Positions 27,854 to 37,533 are shown, counted from the first letter of the stretch. The stretch is 64,000 nucleotides of DNA from Planctomycetota bacterium (GCA_027624335.1 JAQBWV010000001.1:1-64000), one strand, 5' to 3'. Notes: generated by a model from the sequence alone, not told the origin. Program-made: numbers and translations.

Positions 27854-29101
27854 ATGAAGACATTATTTCTTAGCTCGGTTTATCCGAACCCGACATCGTC
27901 GGTGCGTGGAACTTTCAATCGAATGCTCTGTCACGCGCTGAACGATAAGGGGCAGGTACGAGTTGTTGCTCCGCGTCCGTGGCCTGAAGTTGTCAGAGAA
28001 TCCGCGCAGCGAATTCTCACCCGATTCAATCGAAGCGCCGCTGAAGCGGGTGCAAATTCATCAGTATGTATCGACGACGAGACACTTCGAATCGAACGCC
28101 CCACATTCATTTATCCGCCCAAAGTCCAGCGGCACAACTACGGACAATTCATGTGGGCTTCCGTCGAGCGGGCTGTCGAGAGAATCACTGAAGATTTCAA
28201 TCCCGACTGGGTTCTCAGTTACTGGGCACATCCCGATGGCGAGGCAGGCCTGAGAGCCGCTCGGATGCTTGGTGCAAAGTCAGGGGTCATAATCGGCGGC
28301 TCTGATGTTCTACTGCTGACGAAAGACCGTAAGCGCTGTGATCAGATCAAACGAGTGCTTCAGGAATCCGACGCAGTGCTGGCGGTATGTGACGGACTGA
28401 ATCAAAGAGCCGTTGAACTTGGTGTACGACCCGATCGGGTTCACACACTCTACCAGGGCATTGATCGGGATATGTTCTGTCAGGGGGATGGAACCGCTAC
28501 GCGGCAGCGATTGAACCTGTCATCGAACCAGCCAATTTTCGTCTGGGTCGGTCGGATGGAACGCGTCAAGCGACTGGACGTTCTTGTTGAGTCGTTCCAA
28601 TCAGTGATTGCCGCACGACCGGACGCAAAACTTTATCTGCTTGGTGAGGGATCTGCCGAGACCTCAATCCGCCAGCTGGTGGCGCTCCGAGGATTGAGCG
28701 AGTCTGTGATTATCATCGGGCCGGTTCAGCAGCGTGAGTTGCCTGACTGGTATCGGGCGGCCGATGCGACGGTACTGTCCAGCGATTCAGAAGGGCTGCC
28801 GAATGTGCTGCGGGAATCACTGGCGTGCGGCACGCCGTGGGTGTCGACCGACGTCGGCAGTGTTCAGGAAATTGCCACCGTTGATCACTCGATCGTTGTG
28901 CCCGTGGGAGACGCTGCTGTGCTTGGTGAAGCGATGCTTCAGAGTCTTGAACCTGTTTATAAAAAGGGCGCCGCTGCCTATCGAGCACGAACGTGGAAAG
29001 ACACCGCGTCCGATCTCAGAAGGTTCCTGTCAGGTACTACCAGTCCGAATCCAGACAACGTCGTGAATTCGCTCGTGGGAGTTCAGGAGGTGGAAGCATG
29101 A
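27854..29101 (+). CDS. Glycosyltransferase family 4
   Basis: A 415-residue GT-B glycosyltransferase. The N terminus MKTLFLSSVYPNPTSSVRG is the typical donor/acceptor cleft start, SYWAHPDGEAGLRAARMLG lies in the acceptor domain, and the C-terminal half has VGRMERVKRLDVLVESF and SSDSEGLPNVLRESLACGTP with the family E(x7)E pattern. GAGG lies 8 bases before the ATG. Its TGA overlaps the ATG of the next gene (ATGA at 29098-29101), so the two are translationally coupled. Confidence 0.91.
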   Translation: MKTLFLSSVYPNPTSSVRGTFNRMLCHALNDKGQVRVVAPRPWPEVVRESAQRILTRFNRSAAEAGANSSVCIDDETLRIERPTFIYPPKVQRHNYGQFMWASVERAVERITEDFNPDWVLSYWAHPDGEAGLRAARMLGAKSGVIIGGSDVLLLTKDRKRCDQIKRVLQESDAVLAVCDGLNQRAVELGVRPDRVHTLYQGIDRDMFCQGDGTATRQRLNLSSNQPIFVWVGRMERVKRLDVLVESFQSVIAARPDAKLYLLGEGSAETSIRQLVALRGLSESVIIIGPVQQRELPDWYRAADATVLSSDSEGLPNVLRESLACGTPWVSTDVGSVQEIATVDHSIVVPVGDAAVLGEAMLQSLEPVYKKGAAAYRARTWKDTASDLRRFLSGTTSPNPDNVVNSLVGVQEVEA

Positions 29102-30600
29102 ATGCGACACAGGACCTCGATTCGATTCGACGAGTGCTCGTTGTTGCGTACGTCTTTCCGCCAGCTGGCGGAGCGGGCGTGCAGCGAGTCACTAAGTTTG
29201 TCAAATATCTGCCCGAGTTTGGTTGGGACTGCTCCGTGCTGACAGTTGCGAATCCGTCGGTGCCGGTGTTTGACGAATCGCTTGCTGCAGAAATTCCCGA
29301 GTCGACTGTTGTGCGACTCGCAAAAACAATGGAGCCGGGGTACGCACTGAAGAATGCCCTTTCCGCTGGCAACGACGGAGCGTCGTTATCAGGAAAGTCG
29401 GGCGGAATCAGGAAGTGGTTGAAGTCAGCAGTGCGGGCGGCGGGTAATGCGATTCTGCAGCCTGATGCTCAGATTCTCTGGTATCCCGCAGCGATCAAGC
29501 AGGGGCTGCAGCTGCTTGGCGAACTGAAGCATGATGCGATCTTCGTTACGGCTCCGCCGTTTTCATCGTTTGTCACCGCTGCTGAGCTGAGTCGTCGCAG
29601 CGGGATTCCGTTGATCGTTGACTATCGCGATGAGTGGGGAATCAGCAACCGATTCCAGGAGAACCGGCAGAAGTCGAACCTCTCGAACTGGCTGCAGGAC
29701 CGAATGCAGCGAAAGGTGCTGCGTCGTGCAACGACGGTTGTAGCGACGACTCGGCGGAGCGCGGAGTCCGTTGCAGAAACCGTTCAACGAGCCGGCAGCA
29801 ACGCCAGCGTTTCGTGCATCTATAACGGCTACGATGCAGCTGACATTGCATTACCAGCTGCCACTGGGGATGCGGCTGCTGAGGATGCCGTCGACGATGA
29901 CTCGCAGCATCTCCGGTCGGACAGGAAACTGCGAATCGCCTACGTCGGCACGCTCTGGAATCTTACGTCGATCGAGCCAGTTGTAGAGGCGATTCAGAAA
30001 CTGAACGATGACTCACCCGACAAAGCACGACGAATAGAACTCGTCGTCGCCGGACGTCGCACGAAAGATCAGGAAGCAATTCTTGATCGCCTCGAATCGT
30101 TGCCATGTGACGTGATCCGTGAAGGATACGTCGAACACAAGCGGGCGATTGAAATCATGCGGCAGTCGGACATTCAGTGTCTGCTGCTGTCGGACGCGCC
30201 GGAAGCGGGGCGAGTCGTTCCTGCAAAGACATTTGAGTATCTCGCCCTGGGACGACAGATTCTGTCTGTCGGTCCGGCAGGTGAAGTCAGCGAGATTCTC
30301 TCCGGCGTTACGCAGGCTGAATCGTTCCTGCCGTCGAACATCGACGGAATTGCCGATTACCTGAGTCGGCAACTTGATGGAGCGGAACTTGAGCTGACTG
30401 TTCCGGACTCGGCATATGCGACTCGTTTCGAGCGGCGATGGCTGACTCGGCAACTGGCCGAAGTTTTGAATCAAACCTGTGGTATCGAGACGAAGCTCCG
30501 GTCGTCTGGCAACGAGCCCGCTGTGTTCGCAAACACACCGGCGGAAGAAGGCACTTGTGACGAAGCCGTGAGTTCTGAACCGGAAGGAGCCATCGCATGA
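29098..30600 (+). CDS. Glycosyltransferase (GT-B, GT4-like)
   Basis: A 500-residue protein. The ATG at 29098 is preceded by AGGAGG and overlaps the previous stop, so I prefer it to the longer open frame beginning at 28993. The N terminus has VLVVAYVFPPAGGAGVQRVT, seen in many exopolysaccharide GT4 enzymes. VDYRDEW (~170-176) is the usual acceptor-domain signature and IAYVGTLWNLTSIEPVVEAI starts the C-terminal domain; the end contains PAKTFEYLALGRQIL in place of a classic E(x7)E block. The last ~40 residues are acidic and low in complexity. It is coupled by ATGA to the following GT2 gene. Confidence 0.88.
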   Translation: MNATQDLDSIRRVLVVAYVFPPAGGAGVQRVTKFVKYLPEFGWDCSVLTVANPSVPVFDESLAAEIPESTVVRLAKTMEPGYALKNALSAGNDGASLSGKSGGIRKWLKSAVRAAGNAILQPDAQILWYPAAIKQGLQLLGELKHDAIFVTAPPFSSFVTAAELSRRSGIPLIVDYRDEWGISNRFQENRQKSNLSNWLQDRMQRKVLRRATTVVATTRRSAESVAETVQRAGSNASVSCIYNGYDAADIALPAATGDAAAEDAVDDDSQHLRSDRKLRIAYVGTLWNLTSIEPVVEAIQKLNDDSPDKARRIELVVAGRRTKDQEAILDRLESLPCDVIREGYVEHKRAIEIMRQSDIQCLLLSDAPEAGRVVPAKTFEYLALGRQILSVGPAGEVSEILSGVTQAESFLPSNIDGIADYLSRQLDGAELELTVPDSAYATRFERRWLTRQLAEVLNQTCGIETKLRSSGNEPAVFANTPAEEGTCDEAVSSEPEGAIA

Positions 30601-31733
30601 CGGAAGTCCTCTTCTGGTGCAGTCTCACCGGGCTGTTCTACATTTATCTTGGGTATCCGATTCTGGTGAAAGGACTGGCCAGGGTGTGTCCACTGCGACG
30701 TGAGCGGCACCCGATCAATCAACGGGTGTCAATAGTCATCGCGTGTCACAACGAAGCCGATCGAATTCGTAATAAGCTGTCGCTGCTGTTGCGGTCGGAA
30801 CAGGCCGGCATGGTTGATGAGATACTCATTGGATCAGATGGTTCGAACGATCACATTGCTGATACTGTTCGTCTGTTGAACGATCCGCGTGTGAAATTGT
30901 TCGAGTTTGCGAATCGACGAGGAAAGCCAGCAATACTGAACGAGCTGATTCCACAGTGTCAACGTGAGATTGTGCTCCTCTGCGACGCGCGACAGATCCT
31001 GGCAGACGACGTGATTCCGGAGATGCTCGCGAATTTCGCCGATCCGAAAGTGGGCGTTGTTTCTGGTGAGCTGAAGTTTCGCCAGTCGTCGAGCGATTCC
31101 ACTGCCGGGCAAGGCATCGGTGCCTACTGGCGTTACGAAAAGATGATCCGTCGAGCAGAAGCTCAGTTCCGCAGCGTTCCCGGAGCAACGGGGGCGCTGT
31201 ACGCCATTCGGCGGGAAGTGTTTCAGCCGATCCCGGAATCGACGTTGCTCGACGACGTCGTCATTCCGATGGTCGCGGTGACACACGGTTGGAAGTGCGT
31301 GTTTGAACGAAACGCAATCGCGTGGGATGAGGCTTCGGGATCACTGGGGCAGGAGGCCGTCCGCAAACGTAGAACGATCGCCGGTGCCGCTCAGTTGATA
31401 CTCCAACATCCGTCATGGTTATTACCGTGGCGTAATCCTATCTGGCTCGAGTATGTCTCACACAAGATTTTGCGACTGACGTCACCCGTTCTGCTGGCGG
31501 TTGTCGGTGTCACGAATGTTCTGCTGATGAGTCAGTCGTTCTACGGATTACTGATGGTGTTTCATCTGTGCTTCTACTATTCAGGATTCGCTGGTTGGCT
31601 GTGTCAGAAGATCGGACGACCATCGCTGTTATTCGGCGTTCAGGCTATGTTTCTGACACTCAATGTGACCACCGTTGCCGCGTTGTTCGATGCCATTCGC
31701 GGTCGCTTCCGCGTGACCTGGCAACGCGCGTAA
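30597..31733 (+). CDS. Membrane glycosyltransferase family 2
   Basis: A 378-residue processive-type GT2. Residues ~5-22 form a first membrane helix. The catalytic domain shows IVIACHNEADRIRNKL, ILIGSDGSNDH (donor-site Asp pair), EIVLLCDARQIL and LLDDVVIPM, with a final RKRRTIAG region comparable to the Q/RxxRW block. Two to three C-terminal helices follow (LTSPVLLAVVGVTNVLLM, FYGLLMVFHLCFYYSGFAGW). Such enzymes polymerise or initiate extracellular polysaccharide at the inner membrane. It is the last gene of the cluster and its ATGA overlaps the GT4 upstream. Confidence 0.9.
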   Translation: MTEVLFWCSLTGLFYIYLGYPILVKGLARVCPLRRERHPINQRVSIVIACHNEADRIRNKLSLLLRSEQAGMVDEILIGSDGSNDHIADTVRLLNDPRVKLFEFANRRGKPAILNELIPQCQREIVLLCDARQILADDVIPEMLANFADPKVGVVSGELKFRQSSSDSTAGQGIGAYWRYEKMIRRAEAQFRSVPGATGALYAIRREVFQPIPESTLLDDVVIPMVAVTHGWKCVFERNAIAWDEASGSLGQEAVRKRRTIAGAAQLILQHPSWLLPWRNPIWLEYVSHKILRLTSPVLLAVVGVTNVLLMSQSFYGLLMVFHLCFYYSGFAGWLCQKIGRPSLLFGVQAMFLTLNVTTVAALFDAIRGRFRVTWQRA

Positions 31734-31739
31734 CTGGCA

Positions 31740-31764
31740 ACAGCCGTGACGGGGCTGCTTTTCA
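31740..31764 (+). terminator. Possible weak terminator after the glycosyltransferase cluster
   Basis: CAGCC (31741-31745) and GGCTG (31753-31757) can pair with a 7-base loop, followed by CTTTTC. The stem is only five pairs, so this is tentative. It sits 8 bases after the stop of the GT2 gene and before the convergent gene. Confidence 0.3.
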
Positions 31765-31876
31765 GGACATCGGCGTGGTCTGTCCAGAATGGCCCGGTCA
31801 CACAGCGACAGGATGATTCACGATCAGCGACCGGTGAGAAGCGAGTCGTCGAATGCAATTTCCAATGTCGCGGGAA

Positions 31877-34372
31877 TTACTTAGCGGGAAGTTGTCCAAT
31901 AAATCCGCGCAATAGAGCGACCTTTTCGGGAGGAATGATGTCCGCAGTCCGGGCATGATCGTAGACCTCGCCGAACTGGCCTCGCGCGGTTGCTTCGATA
32001 CCGGTCAGCTCGTAAGCCAGCTCTCGTGTCTGCACGTCCTGAATGGCTGCGACGAGCTTGAAGGCGTCCGCTAGTCGTCCTGCAGCGACCAGTCGGGAAA
32101 CGAGTCTCAGCATCGTCTCCTGCTGCCAGCGTTTGTCGGCTTCTTCATTGTGGGCTCGCAGAAAGTTGGCCAGTACTTCTGCGCCGTCGGCCGGAGTCTT
32201 GCCTGTCGCACGTTTTGCCGCCAGATAATAAGCAATGACTCGTGGTGCGCTCAGTTCGTCAAGACGAACCCTGGTAACAGCGGCTTCGACTTCGGCTCCC
32301 TTGTCCGCCAGATTGTTGGCACGAAAGTCGTTGTAGACCGCCTTGACGAGGTTCGAATTGAACCACGGTTCCTGAGCAGCGACATCTGCAATGTTGGTTG
32401 CTCGCTGTTGAATCTCGCTCCAGATCTGAGTCGCGAAGCCCCACTGAACAACCTCGGTCAGAATCTGCTCCTGAAGCTTGAATCGTTCCTGAGCGGCATT
32501 CAACAGCTGACGCGCTCGGTTCCGATAATTCTGGTAAGCGATGCGAGCCTCATCATCGGTCAACAGATTGTTCAGCGACTTAAGTTCGTCGGTGACTGCG
32601 GAGTCGCCTTTTTGCTTGATTTCCCCGAATGGACGATCGGCGAGCGTCAGGCCGGGAGCCATCGTTCGCGTGAAGTCCATCGCGAGCAAGACAGATTTCC
32701 ATGCCTCGTCGGCTTGTCCGAGTGCGGCCTCGGCGTGGGCCAGTTCGGTTGCAGCAAGCGCCTTTTGCAGAATTGCCAGTGTGTCCGGTAATTTCAAACT
32801 GGAATTCTGCTTCAGGCTTAACAGGTCGATTGTGAACGGTGCTCCCGCCGTTCCCAGTAGTTGCCTGGCTTTCGCTAAAGGCGCGACAGCCATGGCTGGC
32901 TTGCCCAGTCCGTGCAGTGCTAATGCACATCGGCTGAGAATCTTTGAAATCGCCGTGTTGCTGAGCGACTGAATCTGGCCTTCGATTTCGGCAAGAGGTG
33001 TGTCGTCTCCGGCGGCGATTAACTCGGCTTCGGCCCATCCAGACAGACAGTCTTCAATCGCCGACTGGTCTGGTGCCTGCTTTGCCCACGCGATTGCCTT
33101 GTCGGACATGCCGCGGGCAGTCAGCGACACCGTAACGGCGACCCACTGCGGTGCCGACCAGCCGGTCACAGGACGAAGTGAGACTGCATTGTCAAATGAT
33201 TGTCGACCGGTCGATTCTGCACGCGATCTTGATTCCATGAATTGCCCCAGCGCTCCGGCATCATTTCGTTGCGCCAGAAGCTGAGCGGCTTCGGAAGTTC
33301 GGTCCATCGCGACGAGAAGTGTGGATAATTCCGTCACGGTATCTGTGGCGAGAGTGCCAAAGGTTGGCAGGTCATCGACCAGCGGCAGTGCTTCGGTGAC
33401 GGCGGCGGTGGCTGCGACGGAATTGCCGGCCTGCAGGCGACTCCAGGCAACAAACACCAGTGGCTGGATTCGATAATACTTGAGTTGCGGCCCGACTTTG
33501 TCGAGCTGTGTGAGCTGCTGCATGACTCCATCAAAGTCGCCAGCGATGGCGAAGGCTTCAGCAGTGAGGCGTCGGCAGAATGGTTTCCGCTGATTGCGAT
33601 CCTGCAGCAGAGAAGTGTGGTTCATCAGCTGCAATGCTGTGTTGCGCATTTCTGCAACTGGTGGCCCGACTGGTGGTTGAGTCACTGCCGAACCATCTGG
33701 CTTGTCGGGAGTGGTGTTCGTTTCCGGATCATTGGGGCCGCCAGGAGAAACAATGGTTGTTCCCGTGTTGCCTCGACCTTTGAGTGCCATCTGCTCTTCA
33801 AACGACAACTCTTTCTTCTCAGGTTCCGCAGTGAAATAGAATGCTCCACCCGCAAGAACGCCGGCAGCGACGACGGCAATGCCGATGTACGCCGCAATCG
33901 AAAGTCCTGAGGATTGAGACTCGGCAACAAGTGCCTCGGCGGCGGCGTCAGCAGCTTCCTGCTTCTGCTCAATGTCCGATACCGGTGCCGTAAAGATGGG
34001 GACGAGGCACTCTTTTTTGGCGCAGCGAACTTCTCGACCGGCTGCTTTTGTTGATTGAAATCCAGCTGTTTCGCACATCGGACAGATGATCCGATGCAGC
34101 TTGCCTTTAACCGGTTTGGCAAGCAGTTGCACGACCTTGTGTGTGACGGGCGCGGCAACATCGAAAGGGTCATCACTGTCCGTCATTTTTTCGACGGATG
34201 ATTTCGTCTTGCGCTGCTTCTCGCTGGATGGGGAGCCAGCACTGGCGGAAGGCGACGCCGCTGGTGATGTGACACCGCGCTTGCCGGACATGGACGCACC
34301 GCAGAACGGGCAAGCCTCGGCGTCCTCATCAAGAACTGATTGACTACAGGAAGGACACGTCGGGAGATCCAT
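31877..34372 (-). CDS. Membrane-anchored zinc-ribbon protein with large helical repeat domain
   Basis: An 831-residue protein of unknown function. The N terminus has two Cys-rich segments: CPSC...CPFC at ~6-24 and a second pattern (ICPMCETAGF...CAKKEC) at ~95-122. A single membrane helix follows at ~160-180 (YIGIAVVAAGVLAGGAFYF), then a Gly/Pro/Asn-rich linker and, from ~235 to the end, an Ala/Leu-rich helical region that looks like TPR or similar repeats. The topology would put the zinc ribbons in the cytoplasm and the repeat domain outside. No catalytic motif is seen. It converges with the polysaccharide cluster and may be unrelated to it. Function is not assigned. Confidence 0.82.
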   Translation of the reverse strand: MDLPTCPSCSQSVLDEDAEACPFCGASMSGKRGVTSPAASPSASAGSPSSEKQRKTKSSVEKMTDSDDPFDVAAPVTHKVVQLLAKPVKGKLHRIICPMCETAGFQSTKAAGREVRCAKKECLVPIFTAPVSDIEQKQEAADAAAEALVAESQSSGLSIAAYIGIAVVAAGVLAGGAFYFTAEPEKKELSFEEQMALKGRGNTGTTIVSPGGPNDPETNTTPDKPDGSAVTQPPVGPPVAEMRNTALQLMNHTSLLQDRNQRKPFCRRLTAEAFAIAGDFDGVMQQLTQLDKVGPQLKYYRIQPLVFVAWSRLQAGNSVAATAAVTEALPLVDDLPTFGTLATDTVTELSTLLVAMDRTSEAAQLLAQRNDAGALGQFMESRSRAESTGRQSFDNAVSLRPVTGWSAPQWVAVTVSLTARGMSDKAIAWAKQAPDQSAIEDCLSGWAEAELIAAGDDTPLAEIEGQIQSLSNTAISKILSRCALALHGLGKPAMAVAPLAKARQLLGTAGAPFTIDLLSLKQNSSLKLPDTLAILQKALAATELAHAEAALGQADEAWKSVLLAMDFTRTMAPGLTLADRPFGEIKQKGDSAVTDELKSLNNLLTDDEARIAYQNYRNRARQLLNAAQERFKLQEQILTEVVQWGFATQIWSEIQQRATNIADVAAQEPWFNSNLVKAVYNDFRANNLADKGAEVEAAVTRVRLDELSAPRVIAYYLAAKRATGKTPADGAEVLANFLRAHNEEADKRWQQETMLRLVSRLVAAGRLADAFKLVAAIQDVQTRELAYELTGIEATARGQFGEVYDHARTADIIPPEKVALLRGFIGQLPAK

Positions 34373-34528
34373 GCTTCCTCTACCGTTTGATAAAAAGTGT
34401 TAAGTGTAAGGGGCACAGAAAACATCAATCGCACATCTGATTTCAACCCAGCGCAGATCCGCCACGCAACTCAGCTTATCAGCTCACATGTGCAGAAAAC
34501 AGCGGCGATTGGAACTTGCAACGTGCAT

Positions 34529-35488
34529 TCACGACGGTGTCTCCGAGTTGTCTGCCGCACGCCTTCGTCTCGCAAACGACTCCAGCGACAAGACCGCAAA
34601 TGTGGCCAGAATGATCAGCCCCAGTGTCACGCTCGTCGTTCCGTCCTGGAATTGCGGGACGATGTTTTCAAACTGCTTGAGTTTGAATTCGGTGTCGGGC
34701 GGTGTCAGTTCCAGCTTGAAGGGCCACAGCTTTCGCAGTGAACCCAGCATCAGTCCACAGAGTGTCGCCATGGTTATTGTGGTGTGATGAGCGAGCAGCC
34801 AGCGGAGCACTCGACTGAACGCCAGCAGTCCGAACAGGCATCCGCTGCAGAAGATGGCAATCTCCACGAATACCAGAAGTGACCAGTCGCCTTTGAGAAC
34901 ACTGCGAATCAGGTCCGTCACATGGGAGTACCGTCCGAGAATCAGCAGGATGAACGCCCCACTGATGCCCGGCAGAATCATGGCGCAGATTCCCACGGTT
35001 CCGCAGAAGAACAGATACCAGAACGTGTCTGGCGGAGATTGCAGAACGTCGAAACCGACAACAATCCAGGCGGCAACGACTCCGAAGATCAGTGCTCCGG
35101 CACTGGCGGCGTTCCAGCGGGCGACGCCGCGAGCGACCAGAATTCCTGACCCAAGTATCAGCCCGAAGAAAACGGCGTAGGTGAGCTGAAGATGCTCGTC
35201 CAGCAACTTCTTCATCAGAAACGACAGTCCACCAATACCGGTGGCGATTCCGAAACCCAGTGCGACGAGAAACCTCAGATCGATGTGTTCTGCCACAGCA
35301 GACCAGCGACGAGCGGCGACCATTCTGACCGCTTCTCGATCGAAGCTGCTGATGGCAGAAACCAGCCGGTTGTAGATACCAAGAACCAGTGCAACCGTGC
35401 CGCCGGAGACTCCGGGGACGATGTCCGCGGCTCCCATCACCAGACCGCAGAGTGCGGTTCGAGTATCTCTCTTTTCGATTGAAGCCAT
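34529..35488 (-). CDS. DUF368 family membrane protein, predicted polyprenyl-phosphate transporter
   Basis: A 319-residue polytopic membrane protein with the DUF368 (PF04018) N-terminal signature GLVMGAADIVPGVSGGTVALVLGIY and the later repeat LPGISGAFILLILGRY. Members of this family (PopT) have been shown in other bacteria to recycle undecaprenyl phosphate across the inner membrane for cell-envelope and polysaccharide synthesis, which would fit the nearby polysaccharide genes. I set the start at ATG 35488 (MASIEKRDTRTALCG), where homologues usually begin; the frame is open to 35551 and neither start has a strong ribosome site. Confidence 0.87.
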   Translation of the reverse strand: MASIEKRDTRTALCGLVMGAADIVPGVSGGTVALVLGIYNRLVSAISSFDREAVRMVAARRWSAVAEHIDLRFLVALGFGIATGIGGLSFLMKKLLDEHLQLTYAVFFGLILGSGILVARGVARWNAASAGALIFGVVAAWIVVGFDVLQSPPDTFWYLFFCGTVGICAMILPGISGAFILLILGRYSHVTDLIRSVLKGDWSLLVFVEIAIFCSGCLFGLLAFSRVLRWLLAHHTTITMATLCGLMLGSLRKLWPFKLELTPPDTEFKLKQFENIVPQFQDGTTSVTLGLIILATFAVLSLESFARRRRAADNSETPS

Positions 35489-35638
35489 TTCCAGCGAGAC
35501 CTGTCTGAATTCTGAAACGCGAAATTCGCAGTGAGCACCACCATCCGCCATGATTCTCAGCGGGAGTGCTCCACGTTAGAGTTCCCAGCACTTTCAGTAT
35601 TGGGAGCTGCAGCAGTTCTTGATGCAGCCCAAGGATAA

Positions 35639-36472
35639 TTGAATCTGCGGTTTCGGCAGAAGACCATCGCGATCGTCATGCAAGTCGTGATTTCGAGACG
35701 GGCCGACCGTGACAACTCATCATCGCGTCACCACACGATCGGGAGAAGGACAATCAAAGGTCCAGGCCTCAAAGTCAGATACGATGTTCGCCGATTCTGG
35801 AAATGCGCGGACTGCGGTCGCACCAGACGTTCGCCGATCGATACGGTGTCAATTCGTTGCACTTGCCGTGCGGCCACATGGATGGAACTCGTGGAGCCTG
35901 GTCCCGAACTTCCAACGTTCAACGTGCCTGAATTCGTGTTCGAACCGGAGAATTCTCAGGAAGCAGAGAATGCCTCCGATGCACCGGTTGAAGAACTGCA
36001 CGGTTCTCAAACTGGTCATCCAACGACAGCCGATCAATCTTCGTCGGAGGATCTGGATGCTCCGGTCGAACAAACGATGCCGTTCATTGTTGATTCGCCC
36101 ATCGACACCGTGGTTCGAGCAACGGCAGCACCGGTTCTGGAGCAATCCACCGCACCTGCAGGCGAGTCTTCCGTCGCGTCTGCTGACACGGCGACCGACG
36201 GTTCAACAGCTGCACCACCAGTTGGGTCTCCTGACGACGATGTGTTCGGCAGCGGGCTCAAAGATGAATTACAGCCCGGCAAGCCAGTGCTCGCTGCAGA
36301 GTCGACCTCAGCCTCCGTTTCTGATGCGGGGACCGATGGTGGTTCCGAGCCAGCAGCGGATGCCCCTGCCGAGGGTTCACCGGAGAAGAAGGGGCGCCGA
36401 CCCAACCGCCGTCGACGTTCACGTCGAGGCCAGAAGAAGATCGATGGCTCGGATTCGAAAAAGGAATCCTGA
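35639..36472 (+). CDS. Planctomycete-type hypothetical protein with Cys ribbon and Arg-rich tail
   Basis: A 277-residue reading frame of unknown function. Near residues ~44-75 it has YDVRRFWKCADCGRTRRSP and then CTCRAATWMELV, four cysteines that could bind zinc. A long acidic, Ser/Thr/Ala/Pro-rich low-complexity middle (~90-245) follows, with a strongly basic C terminus (RRPNRRRRSRRGQKK). The basic tail suggests nucleic-acid or ribosome contact, but this is inference. The start is uncertain: the TTG at 35639 has AAGGA only 3 bases upstream; ATG at 35678 has none. Confidence 0.6.
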   Translation: MNLRFRQKTIAIVMQVVISRRADRDNSSSRHHTIGRRTIKGPGLKVRYDVRRFWKCADCGRTRRSPIDTVSIRCTCRAATWMELVEPGPELPTFNVPEFVFEPENSQEAENASDAPVEELHGSQTGHPTTADQSSSEDLDAPVEQTMPFIVDSPIDTVVRATAAPVLEQSTAPAGESSVASADTATDGSTAAPPVGSPDDDVFGSGLKDELQPGKPVLAAESTSASVSDAGTDGGSEPAADAPAEGSPEKKGRRPNRRRRSRRGQKKIDGSDSKKES

Positions 36473-36523
36473 AGCGATCATCCATCGCGACGCGGCGATG
36501 AGTTTCTGGCCGAAGTATGAGGT

Positions 36524-37276
36524 TCAGTCGTTGATCGTCGGTAGCCTCTGCCAGTTTGGGGATTCATTCGTGTCGACGCAGTCTTCAAGAATGTCGTGGG
36601 GCTCGAAGCGAGCCTTGTAGTCCATCGACAGGTTCTCGTGAATCCAGTAGCCGAGGTAAGAGTATTTCAGCGAATGCGCCTTAGCCCATTCGATTTCCTT
36701 CAGGATCGAGAAGGTCCCTGGCCCCAGCTTTCGCCAGGCTGGATCATGGTAGAAGTAGGCACTCGACAGTCCGTTGCGCAGGACATCCACAATGCCGACA
36801 CCGATCAGCCGTCCGGCGTCCCGGTACTGAAACTCGGCAGCAAACTCGTTCTGTCCACCGATGAACGAGTCGTAATAGTCCTGAAAGGACGTCAGATTGT
36901 CCGGCCACTTTCGACGGTTGGTCATGTCGCGGTGGTAAGCGTTGAATAGCTCAACATGCGCGTCAGTGACGTGTGGCCGAGTGACACTCAACTCGACATT
37001 CTGGTTTCTACGCAGAGTGCGTCGCTGACTTTTTGAAGGCCGAAACTCGTCGAGGACGATTCGCAGCGGACGACACTTTCGGCACGCGGAGCACTGGGGG
37101 CGAAATACGTAATTCCCGAAACGTCGCCACCCTCGCTCGATCAACGATTCGAGCAGGTCCTGGTCAAGTTGTGACGGCACTCGATATTCAAGCTGTGCGG
37201 ATTCTTCGGCCAGGTACGGGCACGGGGCTGGTTCCGTGACAAACCGGATGAGGTCAGACGTACGGTGACTGGGCAT
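36524..37276 (-). CDS. bpt: Leucyl-tRNA/aspartate(glutamate)-protein transferase (Bpt/ATE family)
   Basis: A 250-residue cytoplasmic enzyme, normal length for Bpt. It has the N-terminal CPYLAEESAQLEYR cysteine motif and the second CSACRKCRPLRI motif, then the GNAT-like C-terminal domain with GVGIVDVLRNGLSSAYFYHDP and SYLGYWIHENLSMDYKARFEPHD. It would transfer leucine (or another amino acid) from tRNA onto proteins with N-terminal Asp or Glu, marking them for N-degron proteolysis. The ATG at 37276 lacks a strong ribosome site but matches the family N terminus. It converges with the hypothetical gene ending 51 bases away. Confidence 0.92.
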   Translation of the reverse strand: MPSHRTSDLIRFVTEPAPCPYLAEESAQLEYRVPSQLDQDLLESLIERGWRRFGNYVFRPQCSACRKCRPLRIVLDEFRPSKSQRRTLRRNQNVELSVTRPHVTDAHVELFNAYHRDMTNRRKWPDNLTSFQDYYDSFIGGQNEFAAEFQYRDAGRLIGVGIVDVLRNGLSSAYFYHDPAWRKLGPGTFSILKEIEWAKAHSLKYSYLGYWIHENLSMDYKARFEPHDILEDCVDTNESPNWQRLPTIND

Positions 37277-37533
37277 GCTGAGGCGAGTGAGCGTTGAGGG
37301 AATTCATGCTTCGTGACAGGGACATCCCTGTAAGCCGAAGCGTTTGAATCACCGCGTCCTGTGAGTGATCGCCTTTGAGATATAGTTGCCGGACCGACAA
37401 TGCAAGTGCGAAGTCCAGATTGCGGCAGTCCGTTCGGAGTCTGTCGGCTGCGAGCGACAGTGTTGAATTCTTTGCCCGACGATTGACTGAAAGCAGAGTG
37501 GTTGTGATTGACTGGTCGAGTATTCGTGTTTCC

